Under the pieces are notes generated by a model, which saw nothing but the letters and a program-made list of their open reading frames with translations, did no database searches and was not told the origin of the DNA. A stretch of DNA of 64,000 nucleotides, from contig JAJEHN010000023.1 of NCBI GenBank assembly GCA_022823665.1, forward strand, positions 1-64,000, given 5' to 3'. Within the stretch, counting starts at the first letter, position 1, and every line of letters starts with the position of its first letter. The stretch comes from Thermoanaerobaculia bacterium (lineage in GTDB: Bacteria > Acidobacteriota > Thermoanaerobaculia > Multivoradales > Multivoraceae). Shown piece after piece: positions 49,726 to 59,597 of the stretch. Position numbers and translations under genes: made by a program.

Positions 49726-49779
49726 TGCCGATTCTCGGTGGACCTGGGTTCTCCCGGCAGAACACCCGGCGGTCGGTTT

Positions 49780-51399
49780 CTACTCCGGCTCCGGCAAAGC
49801 GAACGTGAACAGCGCCCGGCCGGCGGCAATCGTCACGTGCTGCTGCCCGCCCGCCTCGTAGCTGATCGGCGCGGCGAAGACGTTGCCGCCCAGGCGGCGG
49901 TGCCAGAGCTCCTCGCCGCTTTCGGCGTCGAGGGCGTAGAAGATGCCGGCCACGCTGCCCCCGAACACCAGGCCGCCCTTCGTGGCGAGCAGACCCGAGG
50001 TGGACCGGGGCTGCACCTGGTACTCCCACACGCGGTCCCCGGTCAGCGGATCGAGCGCCCGCACGGCGCTGACGTACTGGTCGCCGGGCCCGGCCGGCTT
50101 GCCGTAGCCGCCGACGAAGAGTTCGCCCTCCTCGTACTCGGCCTCGGCCATGTAGTAGAGCATCTCCGCGTCGTAGGCCTGGATGTAGAAGAGGCCGGTG
50201 TCGGGGCTGTATGTGGGCGAGAACCAGTTGGCCGCCCCGCCGATCGTCGGCGCGACGAGAGTTCCTTCCTCGCTGGGGAACATGTTCGGCACCCGGATCG
50301 GGCGGCCGGTCTCCTGGTCGATTCCCTCGGCCCAGGTCTGCCGGGCGAACTCGCGCGCGAACAGGAACTCGCCGGTCTCGCGGTCCAGCAGGTAGAAGAA
50401 GGCGTTCCGGTTGGCGAAGGCCATCAGCTTGCGCTGCTCGCCCTGGTACTCCGCGTCGAACAGGATCGGCACCTGGCAGGCGTCCCAGTCGTGGACGTCG
50501 TGCGGCGTGAACTGGAAGGTCCAGACGATCTCGCCCGTATCGGGCCGGATCGCCAGCACGGAATCCGAGTGCAGGTTGTCGCCCTCGCGGACCTCGCCGT
50601 TCCAGTCCGGCCCCGGATTGCCGGTGCCCCAGTAGAGCAGGTCGAGGTCGGGGTCGTAGGAGCCCGTCATCCAGGTCGGCGCGCCGCCCGTCTTCCAGGA
50701 GTCGCCCTCCCAGGTCTCGTTGCCCGGCTCGCCCGGTCCGGGAATCGTGTAGGTGCGCCAGCGGAGTTCGCCGCTGTCCGCGTCGTAGGCGTCGAGGAAG
50801 CCCCGGATGCCGTACTCGCCGCCGCCGATCCCGGTGATCACGAGGTCGCGGATGATCATCGGCGCCGCCGTGATCGAGTGCCCGGAGCGCGGGCTGCCAA
50901 CCGCCGTGTTCCAGATCGTGGCGCCCGTCTTCGCGTCCAGGGACACCAGGCGGCCGTCGATCGTCCCCATGTAGAGCCGCTCGCCATGAACCGCGACCCC
51001 CCGGTTCTGCTTGCCGCAGCAGAGGGCAAGCTGATCCGGCAGCTCATGAACGTAGGACCAGTACCGCTGGCCGGTGCGCGCGTCGAGTGCGATGACGACG
51101 TTGTCCGCCGTCGTCGCGTACATCACCTCGTCGATCACCAGCGGCGTCGTCTCGACGCGCCCGAGGGTGGGAAGCTGACGAACCCAGCGAAGCTGAAGAT
51201 CCGCAGCGTTAGAACGGTCGATCTCGTCGAGGCGGCTGAAGCGCTGGCTGTTGAACTGGCCCGAATACATGAGCCAGTTGCCCGGCTCGTCGGCCGCCGC
51301 CAGCAGCCGTTCGTAGGACACGCCGCCCTGGGCGGAGACGCCAGCGGCCGCGAGCAGGAGGGACGCGGCGAGAACCGCGGTCTTCGTTCCGTTCGTCAT
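49780..51399 (-). CDS. PQQ-dependent dehydrogenase (quinoprotein alcohol dehydrogenase type)
   Basis: The 539-residue precursor has a signal peptide (AVLAASLLLAAAGVSAQ) and an eight-bladed propeller with tryptophan-docking repeats (for example ALDARTGQRYWSY, SLDAKTGATIW, ALDAESGEELWHR). ALCCGKQNRG holds the vicinal Cys-Cys ring of PQQ alcohol dehydrogenases, and WDACQVPILF lies near the active-site Asp region. It oxidises alcohols, aldehydes or sugars in the periplasm and hands electrons to cytochrome c; its upstream neighbour encodes such a cytochrome with only 2 bp between. PQQ synthesis genes are not in this window. Confidence 0.9.
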   Translation of the reverse strand: MTNGTKTAVLAASLLLAAAGVSAQGGVSYERLLAAADEPGNWLMYSGQFNSQRFSRLDEIDRSNAADLQLRWVRQLPTLGRVETTPLVIDEVMYATTADNVVIALDARTGQRYWSYVHELPDQLALCCGKQNRGVAVHGERLYMGTIDGRLVSLDAKTGATIWNTAVGSPRSGHSITAAPMIIRDLVITGIGGGEYGIRGFLDAYDADSGELRWRTYTIPGPGEPGNETWEGDSWKTGGAPTWMTGSYDPDLDLLYWGTGNPGPDWNGEVREGDNLHSDSVLAIRPDTGEIVWTFQFTPHDVHDWDACQVPILFDAEYQGEQRKLMAFANRNAFFYLLDRETGEFLFAREFARQTWAEGIDQETGRPIRVPNMFPSEEGTLVAPTIGGAANWFSPTYSPDTGLFYIQAYDAEMLYYMAEAEYEEGELFVGGYGKPAGPGDQYVSAVRALDPLTGDRVWEYQVQPRSTSGLLATKGGLVFGGSVAGIFYALDAESGEELWHRRLGGNVFAAPISYEAGGQQHVTIAAGRALFTFALPEPE

Positions 51400-51401
51400 C
51401 T

Positions 51402-52307
51402 TCACTCCGGCCTGAGCGAGTAGAGGAAAGCGACCAGGTCGTCCAGATCGCCGCCGCGGAAGAAGCTGCCGAGCGGCGGCATCAACGACTCTTCCGGCTT
51501 GTCGATCGCCGCAAGGTCCGTCTTCTGGAAGGACCGGAGGTTCTCGAACTCGTCGAAGATCTGGATCGAGTAGCGATCCTCGTTGCGCAGCACGCCGCGC
51601 ACGGTGGCGCCACTCTCCGTCCTGACCTCGACCGTCCTGTAGCCCCCGTCGATCGACTCCGCGGGCTCCACGATCGAAGCGCGGATGTGGTCGGGCGAGC
51701 GCCGCCAGCCCAGATCGCTGAGGTCGGGTCCGAGCCGGCCGCCCGAGCCGTTCAGTCGATGGCAATCGGAGCAGGAGCCGCGGCTTCTGTACAGCATCCC
51801 GCCGCGTCGGGGATCACCCGGCACCTCTTCCTCGCCGCCGCCCCGGCTGAGCGAGCGCACGTAGGACACGACCTGCCAGATCGACCTGTCCGGCTGGTAG
51901 ATGCCGCCCATGCCGCTGTTCGGGATCCCGGTCAGGATGTTTCGGAACAGCGCGGCGTCGCTGCTGCCGTGGCGGAACACGCCGCGCGTGAGGTCCGGTC
52001 CGTCGCCGCCGGTGCCGTCCGCGCCGTGGCAGAGCGAGCAACTCCGCCGGAACACCCTGGCGCCGGCCTCGACGTCAGCCTCGGTGGTGTGGGGATTCTC
52101 CTGGACGCGGTCCTGGAGCGCCTTGGAGAGCACATTCTGGGCGGCGACCGGGTGGCCCCACAACATGACGGAAGCCAGGAGAGCTGACGCCGCGAAGAAA
52201 GACACCCGCAAGCGGGCGTCAACAGCGCCCTTCAGACATCGGTCGAACGGACATCGCCGGAGCCGTGATTCGGCGCTCCTGGACGGTGTCGATTCGACCG
52301 GAAACAT
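51402..52307 (-). CDS. Diheme c-type cytochrome, partner of the PQQ dehydrogenase
   Basis: The protein has two class I heme motifs, CSLCH (RRSCSLCHGADGTGG) and CSDCH (GSCSDCHRLNGSGG), with Met-rich ligand loops such as GIPNSGMGG. A C-terminal domain (DGGYRTVEVRTESGATVRGVL) resembles the small beta domain of cytochrome-linked dehydrogenase subunits. A hydrophobic signal stretch (FFAASALLASVMLWGHPVAAQ) begins some 33 residues after the listed ATG 52307, so the true start may be a TTG or GTG just before it. It passes electrons from the dehydrogenase encoded 2 bp downstream. Confidence 0.85.
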   Translation of the reverse strand: MFPVESTPSRSAESRLRRCPFDRCLKGAVDARLRVSFFAASALLASVMLWGHPVAAQNVLSKALQDRVQENPHTTEADVEAGARVFRRSCSLCHGADGTGGDGPDLTRGVFRHGSSDAALFRNILTGIPNSGMGGIYQPDRSIWQVVSYVRSLSRGGGEEEVPGDPRRGGMLYRSRGSCSDCHRLNGSGGRLGPDLSDLGWRRSPDHIRASIVEPAESIDGGYRTVEVRTESGATVRGVLRNEDRYSIQIFDEFENLRSFQKTDLAAIDKPEESLMPPLGSFFRGGDLDDLVAFLYSLRPE

Positions 52308-52482
52308 GGCGATGAGCGTAGCACCCGGACCATCGCGCAGGACGAAACCCCGGGGACCGGAGCACCGTATAGTCCGGTACTGTGCAGGCCATATCGGACG
52401 CGCCGGCGCTCCAAGTCGTAGACGCATCCGGCATCCGCAAGGTTGCATGAGCCTCCCTCATCCGACTCACAAGGACACGAAC

Positions 52483-54054
52483 ATGAACCGGATCCCCTGC
52501 CGTGGTCCCGCGGCAACGACCATCGCCCTCGGATTGCTCGCCCTGCCGGCGACGGGCCTCGCCCTGAACCTGGACCAGCCCACCTTCGTGGACGACATCG
52601 CGCCGATCCTCCATGAGAACTGCGCCTCCTGCCACCAGCCGGAGGAAATCGCCCCGATGTCGCTTCGCACCTACCGCGAGGTGCGGCCCTGGGCGCGTTC
52701 GATCGCCCGGGCGGTCGAGAACCGCGACATGCCGCCGTGGGACGCCGACCCCGGCTACGGCCCCTTCACGAACGACATCTCCCTGAGCGACGAGGAGATC
52801 GCGGCGATCACACGCTGGGCCGGCAGCGGCGCTCCCCGCGGCGACGGCGAGGAGCCCGTCTACGAAGCGCCGGCGCGAGACGCCGGCTGGGCGTTCGGCG
52901 AACCGGACTGGGTCTACGAGTTCGATCCCTTCGAGGTCGCCGCCGACGGTCCCGACGAGTTCGCCATGCTCCCGGTCGAGACCGGCTGGGACGAGGACCG
53001 CTGGATCCGGGCGATCGAGGTGCAGCCCGGCGACCGCGAGGTCGTCCACCACTTCATCCTCTGGCGAGCCGCCCCGGGCAGCGAGGTCCAGGACGCCTGG
53101 ATCGACGCCTGGGCCGCCGGCGCGCGGCCGAACGAATTCCCGGCCGGAACGGCGCGCCTGGTGCCCAAGGGCCAGAACCTGATCGGCGACTTCCACTACC
53201 ACCCGAACGGCACCGCGTCGACAGACAAGACCCGCATCGGCGTCTGGTTCGCCGAGCCGGACGAGGTCGAGAAGGAGCTGATCAACCTCTGGGTGATGAA
53301 CTCCACGTTCAGGATCCCGGCCGGCGACGCGAACTACCAGGCGCAGGCGAACCACGTCTTCACGGAGGACGTTGTCGTCCGTTCGCTGGCGCCTCACATG
53401 CACTACCGCGGCAAGGACATGACGTACACGGCGCACCTTCCGGACGGCACGAAGCAGAACCTCCTCAGCGTCAGCCGCTACGACTTCAACTGGCAGACGG
53501 GCTACAACTTCGTCGAGCCGGTCGCCCTGCCGGCCGGCACCCGGATCGAGGTCACCGCCCACTGGGACAACTCGGCCGACAATCCGCACAACCCGGACCC
53601 GACGATCGACGTCACCTGGGGAACCGACTCGACCGACGAGATGCTGATCGGCTTCGTCGACTTCGTGGCCGCCGAGGGCGTCAGTCCGAAGCCGGCGAGC
53701 CCGGTGATCGCCAAGCTGGCGGAACTCGGCCAAACCCATCCCGGACAGGCGTGGCGCTTCGACGTCCAGCGCGAGCCCGGCAAGGGTCCCGAGCCGACCG
53801 CCATGCTCCTGCCGCGCGGCGGCGTGCCGGGCGGCTGGTTCGTCCAGTTCGGCACCCTGGTGCTGCCGGCGCCGATCGTCGACATCGTCTGGGACGGCGA
53901 CAACGTGACCGCTACCGCGCAGACGCCCGGCAACACGATGCAGCTCAAGGGCTCCATCCAGGAAGACGGTACGCTGCGGATGAACATGGGACCGGGCGAG
54001 ATGATCGGCACGCCGGCCGAGAACGAGACTCCGTCCACGCTGCCGACCGGCTAG
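52483..54054 (+). CDS. Cytochrome c-copper type II monooxygenase fusion (paralogue 1, with C-terminal extension)
   Basis: The 523-residue precursor has a signal peptide (TIALGLLALPATGLA) and a heme domain with CASCH at 47-51 (ENCASCHQPEEIAPM) and the distal Met in RDMPPWD. A PHM/DBM-like copper monooxygenase region follows: EVVHHFILW (His189-His190), GDFHYHPNG (His238/240), SLAPHMHYRGKD (His305/307), each a copper ligand pair. The last 110 residues form an extra beta-type domain missing in paralogue 2. Ascorbate-dependent copper oxygenases hydroxylate a C-H bond; a built-in heme c could be the electron source instead. Substrate unknown. ATG 52483 is 175 bp from the divergent cytochrome gene start. 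Confidence 0.82.
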   Translation: MNRIPCRGPAATTIALGLLALPATGLALNLDQPTFVDDIAPILHENCASCHQPEEIAPMSLRTYREVRPWARSIARAVENRDMPPWDADPGYGPFTNDISLSDEEIAAITRWAGSGAPRGDGEEPVYEAPARDAGWAFGEPDWVYEFDPFEVAADGPDEFAMLPVETGWDEDRWIRAIEVQPGDREVVHHFILWRAAPGSEVQDAWIDAWAAGARPNEFPAGTARLVPKGQNLIGDFHYHPNGTASTDKTRIGVWFAEPDEVEKELINLWVMNSTFRIPAGDANYQAQANHVFTEDVVVRSLAPHMHYRGKDMTYTAHLPDGTKQNLLSVSRYDFNWQTGYNFVEPVALPAGTRIEVTAHWDNSADNPHNPDPTIDVTWGTDSTDEMLIGFVDFVAAEGVSPKPASPVIAKLAELGQTHPGQAWRFDVQREPGKGPEPTAMLLPRGGVPGGWFVQFGTLVLPAPIVDIVWDGDNVTATAQTPGNTMQLKGSIQEDGTLRMNMGPGEMIGTPAENETPSTLPTG

Positions 54055-54056
54055 GA

Positions 54057-54080
54057 ACGCCCCGGAAGAGGCCGGGGCGT
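54057..54080 (+). terminator. Terminator-like hairpin between the tandem copper-monooxygenase genes
   Basis: ACGCCCCGG (54057-54065), an AAGAGG loop, then CCGGGGCGT (54072-54080) form a perfect 9-bp stem starting 3 bp after the stop codon. No T-run follows, so a rho-independent role is only possible; it may instead set the ratio of the two gene products. Confidence 0.45.
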
Positions 54081-54127
54081 CCGGCTACAATCCGGGTCAC
54101 ATCTCGAACAGCCCCGGAGAGCACCCG

Positions 54128-55369
54128 ATGAACCGAGCCTCCCGCCTGATCCGACCCGCGACCGCCGCGGCGACCGCCCTCCTGCTGGCGCCGGCCCTCG
54201 CCGCGGGCCTGAACCTCGACCAGCCCACCTTCGTCGACGACGTCGCGCCGATCCTCCACGCGAACTGCGCCTCCTGCCACCAGCCCGACGAGATCGGGCC
54301 GATGTCGCTGCGGACCTATCGCGAGGCGCGGCCGTGGGCCCGGTCGATCGCCCGCGCGGTCGAGAATCGCGACATGCCGCCCTGGGACGCCGACCCGGGC
54401 TACGGTCCCTTCAAGAACGACATCAGCCTGAGCGACGACGAGATCGCGGCGATCACCCGCTGGGCGGCGAACGGCGCGCCCCGCGGCGAAGGGGACGAGC
54501 CCGTCTACAGGAAGCCCGAGAAGGAAGGCGAGTGGACGTTCGGCGAGCCGGACTGGGTGTTCGAGTTCGATCCCCACGAGGTGGCCGCCGAAGGACCGGA
54601 CCAGTTCCTCGACGTGCCGATCGTGACCGGATTCCAGGAGGATCGCTGGATCCGCGCGGTCGAGGTCCAGGCCGGCGACCGCACGGTGCTTCACCACTTC
54701 ATCCTCTGGCGGGCCAGCGAGAACAGCCCGGTCCAGGAGGGCTGGGTCGGCGCCTGGGCCACGGGCTTCGCGCCCCAGCACTTCCCGCCCGGCACCGGCC
54801 GCCTGCTGCCGAAGGGCCGCAACCTGATCGGCGACTTCCACTACCACCCGAACGGCACGGCGGCGACCGACAGGACCCGCGTCGCCCTCTGGTTCGCCGA
54901 GCCGGAAGAGGTCGAGAGGGAACTGGTCAACCTCTGGATCGTCAACAACACGTTCCACATCCCGGCCGGCGAAGCGGACTACCGGGCCCAGGCGACCCAC
55001 GTCTTCGACCAGGACGTGGTGATCCGCTCGTTCACGCCCCACATGCACTACCGCGGGAAGTCGATGAAGTACACCGCCTTCCTGCCCAACGGTGAGCAAA
55101 GGGAACTGCTGAGCGTCAGCCGCTACGACTTCAACTGGCAGATGGCCTACGACCTGGCCGAGCCGATGCGGCTGCCGGCCGGCACGCGGATCGAGGTTTC
55201 GGCTTCGTTCGACAACTCGGCCGACAACCCGCACAACCCGGACCCGACCGTCGACGTCACCTGGGGCGCCGATTCGACCGACGAGATGCTGATCGGCTTC
55301 ATCGACTACGTCGCCGCCGACAGCGCCGCCGCCAAAGCGGCGACCCCGGCGGGTCCCGCCGGGCAGTGA
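54128..55369 (+). CDS. Cytochrome c-copper type II monooxygenase fusion (paralogue 2)
   Basis: The 413-residue precursor repeats the architecture of the preceding gene: signal (AATALLLAPALAAG), heme motif CASCH in ANCASCHQPDEIGPM, then copper-ligand segments TVLHHFILW, GDFHYHPNG and TPHMHYRGKS. Long stretches are identical to paralogue 1, such as SLRTYREARPWARSIARA (one change) and NRDMPPWDADPGYGPF. The C-terminal extension is absent. The pair clearly arose by tandem duplication. Its stop overlaps the GTG of the TolB-like gene (GTGA), so that protein is made with it. Confidence 0.82.
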   Translation: MNRASRLIRPATAAATALLLAPALAAGLNLDQPTFVDDVAPILHANCASCHQPDEIGPMSLRTYREARPWARSIARAVENRDMPPWDADPGYGPFKNDISLSDDEIAAITRWAANGAPRGEGDEPVYRKPEKEGEWTFGEPDWVFEFDPHEVAAEGPDQFLDVPIVTGFQEDRWIRAVEVQAGDRTVLHHFILWRASENSPVQEGWVGAWATGFAPQHFPPGTGRLLPKGRNLIGDFHYHPNGTAATDRTRVALWFAEPEEVERELVNLWIVNNTFHIPAGEADYRAQATHVFDQDVVIRSFTPHMHYRGKSMKYTAFLPNGEQRELLSVSRYDFNWQMAYDLAEPMRLPAGTRIEVSASFDNSADNPHNPDPTVDVTWGADSTDEMLIGFIDYVAADSAAAKAATPAGPAGQ

Positions 55370-56442
55370 ACCCTGGTGGCGCGTCCGCTCGTCACCAGCG
55401 TCACGGTCCGAGCGCCCGTCCGAGGGCGGTCGGACGTCACCGCTCGCCGGCCGCCGTCGTCACGCTTCTGATCGCGGCGACGGCGCTCGGTTGCGGCGCC
55501 AACGAGGCGACTCCCGCCGGCGACGTAGCCGAAACTCCACCGCCAGAAGCGGCCCAGGAGTTCACCGCCCCGATCGTCTTTCAGCGCTTCGCCAACACCG
55601 GCGCCACGCCGACCATCCCCGGCTTCTACGGCGGTGCCGACATCTGGATCATGGAGGGCGATGGCAGCGGCGTACGTCTGGTGCGGAAGGGTGTTCCGCA
55701 GCACCTGGACCACCCTTCGTTGACCTTTGACCTCGAGAACGTGGTCTACGCCGAGTTCACCGACGCCGAAGCCGGCGTCGAGGCCGGCGCCCGCATCTTC
55801 AGCGAGGATCTCGCGACCGGCGAGCGGGAGGTGCTGCGCGAGGTCGAGGGCTGCGCCGTCCACCACGCCAGCATCTCGCCGATCACCCGGCAGCTCGTCT
55901 ACGCCCGCAACTGCCCCGAAGGTGACGGCTTCAACAAGGGCCTGATCCTCGAGCTGAGCGACCGCCGCCAGATCGACGCCTCGAACACGACGGCGCTCGC
56001 GGTCGGCAACGGCGTCGGCCTCGGGCGGGCCGTCCTGTTCCAGGCCGAAGACGAGCCCGAGAACGGCGAACGGCGGATGGAAATCGCGATCATCCGCTTC
56101 GACGGCTACGGCCAGGGCACCTACACCGCGCTCACCGACCGCGAACACCGCCACCGCCGCCCGGCCGTCTCACCGGACGGGCAGACCATCGCCTGGCAGA
56201 CGAACCTGACCGGTCCGACCGACGACATCTTCCTCGCCGACATCGACGGCTCGAACCAGCGCCGGCTGACTGCGTCCGACGCGAACGATGGCCACCCCTG
56301 GTTCTCCCGCGACGGCCGCTCGATCGTCTTCGAGTCGGACCGCTCCGGGAACTGGGAGATCTGGACGATCGAGATCGAGACAGGCGAGGTCGTCCAACTG
56401 ACGGACGACCCGGCCTACGTCAGCACCCGGCCCCGCTGGTAG
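55366..56442 (+). CDS. TolB/PD40-like beta-propeller lipoprotein
   Basis: The 358-residue precursor has an N-terminal basic stretch and hydrophobic segment ending in a lipobox-like ATALGC-G (about residue 43), then propeller blades with PD40-type motifs: IWIMEGDGSGVRL, HASISPITRQLVYARN, RRPAVSPDGQTIAWQTN, IFLADIDGSNQRRLT, DGHPWFSRDGRSIVFESDRSG and WEIWTIEIETGEVVQLT. Such propellers bind proteins or ligands in the periplasm. Translation is coupled to the upstream copper monooxygenase through GTGA, so it may serve the same pathway; no enzyme activity is visible. Confidence 0.8.
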   Translation: MNPGGASARHQRHGPSARPRAVGRHRSPAAVVTLLIAATALGCGANEATPAGDVAETPPPEAAQEFTAPIVFQRFANTGATPTIPGFYGGADIWIMEGDGSGVRLVRKGVPQHLDHPSLTFDLENVVYAEFTDAEAGVEAGARIFSEDLATGEREVLREVEGCAVHHASISPITRQLVYARNCPEGDGFNKGLILELSDRRQIDASNTTALAVGNGVGLGRAVLFQAEDEPENGERRMEIAIIRFDGYGQGTYTALTDREHRHRRPAVSPDGQTIAWQTNLTGPTDDIFLADIDGSNQRRLTASDANDGHPWFSRDGRSIVFESDRSGNWEIWTIEIETGEVVQLTDDPAYVSTRPRW

Positions 56443-56466
56443 GTCCAGCGCCTGTCGGCGGCGGCG

Positions 56467-57438
56467 CTACTCCACGCGCGACAGCAGCCACCACTTCATC
56501 GTGGTCGACACGAGGTCGGCGGCGTCCTGCTGTACGAAGTGGCTGGCGCCCGGCACGGTGACCAGAGTCAGGTCGCTGTCGAGCCAGTCCCAGGTGTTGT
56601 TCAGGCCGTCGGAGTGCAGGGCGGCGTCTTCCAGGCCGTGGAACTGGAGTACCGGCATGCCCAGCCGGGGAAGTTCCTGGCCCGGCGCCTGACCGATGCC
56701 GCCGCCGTCTTCGCTCGGGTAGTTCCGCTTGTAGTAGGCCAGCATGGCGTCGAAGTCGGAGCGCTCGAACGCCGCCTGGTAGTGCGCTCGCGCGTCCTCG
56801 TCCTGCACCCAGCCGGAGAGCGTCATCGCGTTCATCGGCATGCCGAAGAAGATGTCCGGGTCGCTGGCCTTGCCTTCCTGGAACTTGCGGGCGTAGCCGC
56901 TGTTCTGCTGCTGCTCCTGGTTGTTCGCCAGTTCGCGGCCCATGCCGTTCGGGTGCGGCAGGTTCAGGATGATCAGCCGCTCCGTCATCTGGGGCACGTG
57001 GAACGCGAACTGCCAGGCGACCGCGCCGCCCCAGTCGTGGCCGACGATCGTCGCCTTGTCCCGGCCGAGATGGCGGATCACCGCCGCCACGTCGCCGACC
57101 AGGTAGCGCATGTCGTAGTTCTCTTCGCCGTCGGGCGAGTCGCTCCTGTTGTAGCCGCGCTGGTCGATCGCCACGACCTGGAAGTCGCTCGACAGCGCCT
57201 CCATCTGGTCGCGCCACGAGTACCAGAAGTCCGGGAAGCCGTGGATCATGACGACCAGGGGCCCCTCGCCGATGGAGGCGTAGTGGATCTTCACGCCGTC
57301 CGAATCGGCGTAGCCGTGCTCCACGCGGTCCATCAGGTCACTGCCCATCGCCGCTCCCCCTACCGATCCCAACAGGAGGGCACAGGCGGCAACCGCCGCC
57401 AGGCGTCGTCGGTTCGTCCGTTCGCCAGATCGCCACAT
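56467..57438 (-). CDS. Alpha/beta hydrolase, epoxide hydrolase-like, exported
   Basis: The 323-residue precursor has a signal peptide ([18 protein letters not shown]). The fold shows [18 protein letters not shown] with the HGxP oxyanion motif and the nucleophile elbow [13 protein letters not shown] with Asp as nucleophile, typical of epoxide hydrolases and haloalkane dehalogenases. The catalytic His is in [10 protein letters not shown] and the acid probably in HGLEDAAL. It would open epoxides or remove halide in the periplasm. ATG 57438 has AAGGAG upstream. It is downstream of the second PQQ dehydrogenase on the same strand. Confidence 0.88.
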   Translation of the reverse strand: MWRSGERTNRRRLAAVAACALLLGSVGGAAMGSDLMDRVEHGYADSDGVKIHYASIGEGPLVVMIHGFPDFWYSWRDQMEALSSDFQVVAIDQRGYNRSDSPDGEENYDMRYLVGDVAAVIRHLGRDKATIVGHDWGGAVAWQFAFHVPQMTERLIILNLPHPNGMGRELANNQEQQQNSGYARKFQEGKASDPDIFFGMPMNAMTLSGWVQDEDARAHYQAAFERSDFDAMLAYYKRNYPSEDGGGIGQAPGQELPRLGMPVLQFHGLEDAALHSDGLNNTWDWLDSDLTLVTVPGASHFVQQDAADLVSTTMKWWLLSRVE

Positions 57439-57499
57439 CTTCGTTCTCCTTCGTTGCTCGGTGCGGGAAAAGTGCCCGAGGCATTGTACGCGCGGAAAC

Positions 57500-59575
57500 T
57501 CAGCCTGTTTCTCCCGGCAGCGCGAAGGCGATCAACTCCGACGCCACCCCGCTGCCGCCGACGGCGAGTACCACGTACTGACGGCCCTCGTGCAGGTAGG
57601 TCATCGGCGATCCGCCGACGCCGGCTTCGATCTCCACCGACCAGACCGTCTCGCCCGACGCCTTGTCGAGGGCCGAGAACGTCGACGGCTCGAAACGCCA
57701 GTCGCGGCTCGCCGCGATCTCGGCGAGCGCCGCCGCCTGCTCTTCGTTCGCCACAGCCAGTTCCTCGAGCGCCGACGATTCCAGGTCCATCGACTCGGCT
57801 TCCATTTCCGCGTCCGGATGGACCGTCGCCTCCAGGCCCACGAACAGCAGCTCAGGCGTGAGCAGCACATGGGCGCGTGACCCCGAGCCCATCGGCCCCA
57901 GGTTCAGGTCTCGGATGGCCGGATGCCCGGTCGGCCCCTCGCCCAGTGGCCGCATCCACTCGATCTCGCCACGGTTCAGGTCGTAGGCGGTCAGCCGTGT
58001 GTACGGCGGCTTGACGATCGGCAGCCCGAACGGGCCGGGAGGAGTCGTCTGGATCGAACCGATGTAGTCAAAGGACGACCGGGCCGCGTCCGGCTTCTTG
58101 ATCGTCAGCACCACCGGCCGGTTGAAGGAGGGCACGTAGAGCCAGCCCGTCTCCGGGTCGAACGCGCCGCCCGGCCAGCTCGCGCCGCCGCCCCATCCGG
58201 GCACCTGCCAGGTACCCCGCAGCGAAGGCGGCGTGTAGAGCGGACCGTAGTCGTACCGCTCCAGGATCTCCTTCGCTCGCTCGAGGATCTCCGGCGTGAA
58301 GTCGATCAACTGGTCTTCGTGCATGCCCTGGCGTTCGTACGCCGGCGGCTTGGTCGGAAACGGCTGGGTCCGAGCCGAGCGCTCGCCCGGCACCGTGCTC
58401 CGCGGCACCGGACGGTCCTCGATCGGCCACACCGGCTCGCCGCTGTCGGCGTCGAAGACGTAGACGAAGCCCTGCTTGCTGAGCTGCGCCGCGACCTTGA
58501 GTTCGCGGCCGTCGACCTCGATATCGCCCAGGATGGGCGGCGTCACCAGGTCGTAGTCCCACAGGCCGTGGCGGATCGCCTGGAAGTGCCACTTGCGCTC
58601 GCCCGTCTCGCAGTCGAGCGCCACCAGGCTCTCCGCGAACAGGTTGTCGCCGAGCCGGTGTCCGCCGTACCAGTCGTTCGTCGGCGTGCCGAACGGCAGG
58701 TAGACGAGGCCGAGGCCCTCGTCGGCGGTGATCAGCGTCCAGACGTTCGCGTTGCCGGTGTACTGCCAGGAGTCGTTCTCCCAGGTGTCGTGGCCGACTT
58801 CCCCCGGCTCCGGAATCGAGTGGAAGGTCCAGCGCAGTTCGCCGGTCACCGGATCGAAACCGCGCACGTCTCCGGGCGGCGCGTCGGGGTGGTTCGGGGC
58901 GTCCGATATCGATGCGCCCACGATCACGGTGTCGCGACAGACCATGACCGGCGAACTCACCGCATAGGCGCGGCGCCGCCGGACCTCGCGCCGGAGGCCC
59001 TCGGTCAGGTCGACCGCCCCGCCGTCGCCGAAGCTGCCGACCGGTTCGCCGGTGAACGGGTCGACCGCCAGGAGCCGGGCGTCGCCGGTACCGTAGAACA
59101 ACCGCGCCGGAACCTCTTCGCCGTCGTCGCCGGCGGCTCTCCCCGGCCAGTAGCTGGCGCCTCGGTGGACGAAGCCGAGGTTCGTGGGCCGGCCGGCCTC
59201 GTAGGCCTCCGGGTCGTAGACCCATTCCGTCTCCCCGGTCGCCGGATCGAGCGCGGCGATCTGGCTCAGGCCGGTCGTCGCGTAGAGGCGGTCGCCGATC
59301 TTGATCGGCGTGACCTGGTTGCCGCCGGGCTGCATCCGGCGGCTGCGCAACCGGCGATCCTCGGCGACCCGATCGTTGTCGGGTGACGACCAGCGCCAGG
59401 CGATCTCCAGGTCGCCGACGTTTTCCGCATCGATCTGGTCGAGCGGTGCGTAGCGCTGCCCGCCCTGGTCGCCGGTCGTCACCGGCCACTCGCTGTCCTG
59501 GGCGGCGCTCGAAACGGGAGCAACGACAAGGCAGAGGGCCGCCGCCAAGGCTCCCTGCCGCAATCCCGGGTTCAT
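57500..59575 (-). CDS. PQQ-dependent dehydrogenase (glucose/quinate dehydrogenase-like, soluble)
   Basis: The 691-residue precursor has a signal peptide ([16 protein letters not shown]) and a large quinoprotein propeller with repeated tryptophan-docking motifs ([54 protein letters not shown]). [17 protein letters not shown] is the region around the catalytic Asp in membrane-type glucose and quinate dehydrogenases, but the N-terminal membrane helices of those enzymes are missing. A Glu/Ala-rich insert ([20 protein letters not shown]) sits near residue 610. It would oxidise a sugar or alcohol in the periplasm. It lies 22 bp downstream of the acuI-like gene, same strand. Confidence 0.87.
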   Translation of the reverse strand: MNPGLRQGALAAALCLVVAPVSSAAQDSEWPVTTGDQGGQRYAPLDQIDAENVGDLEIAWRWSSPDNDRVAEDRRLRSRRMQPGGNQVTPIKIGDRLYATTGLSQIAALDPATGETEWVYDPEAYEAGRPTNLGFVHRGASYWPGRAAGDDGEEVPARLFYGTGDARLLAVDPFTGEPVGSFGDGGAVDLTEGLRREVRRRRAYAVSSPVMVCRDTVIVGASISDAPNHPDAPPGDVRGFDPVTGELRWTFHSIPEPGEVGHDTWENDSWQYTGNANVWTLITADEGLGLVYLPFGTPTNDWYGGHRLGDNLFAESLVALDCETGERKWHFQAIRHGLWDYDLVTPPILGDIEVDGRELKVAAQLSKQGFVYVFDADSGEPVWPIEDRPVPRSTVPGERSARTQPFPTKPPAYERQGMHEDQLIDFTPEILERAKEILERYDYGPLYTPPSLRGTWQVPGWGGGASWPGGAFDPETGWLYVPSFNRPVVLTIKKPDAARSSFDYIGSIQTTPPGPFGLPIVKPPYTRLTAYDLNRGEIEWMRPLGEGPTGHPAIRDLNLGPMGSGSRAHVLLTPELLFVGLEATVHPDAEMEAESMDLESSALEELAVANEEQAAALAEIAASRDWRFEPSTFSALDKASGETVWSVEIEAGVGGSPMTYLHEGRQYVVLAVGGSGVASELIAFALPGETG

Positions 59576-59597
59576 TCGGCTCCTCCCGTCCGGTCGT

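Noticed and set aside
57481..57500. Extra copies of the HNH-gene palindrome (CGCGGAAAC fragments here and near 20797)
   Set aside because: Only half of the palindrome is present, as expected by chance in GC-rich coding DNA.
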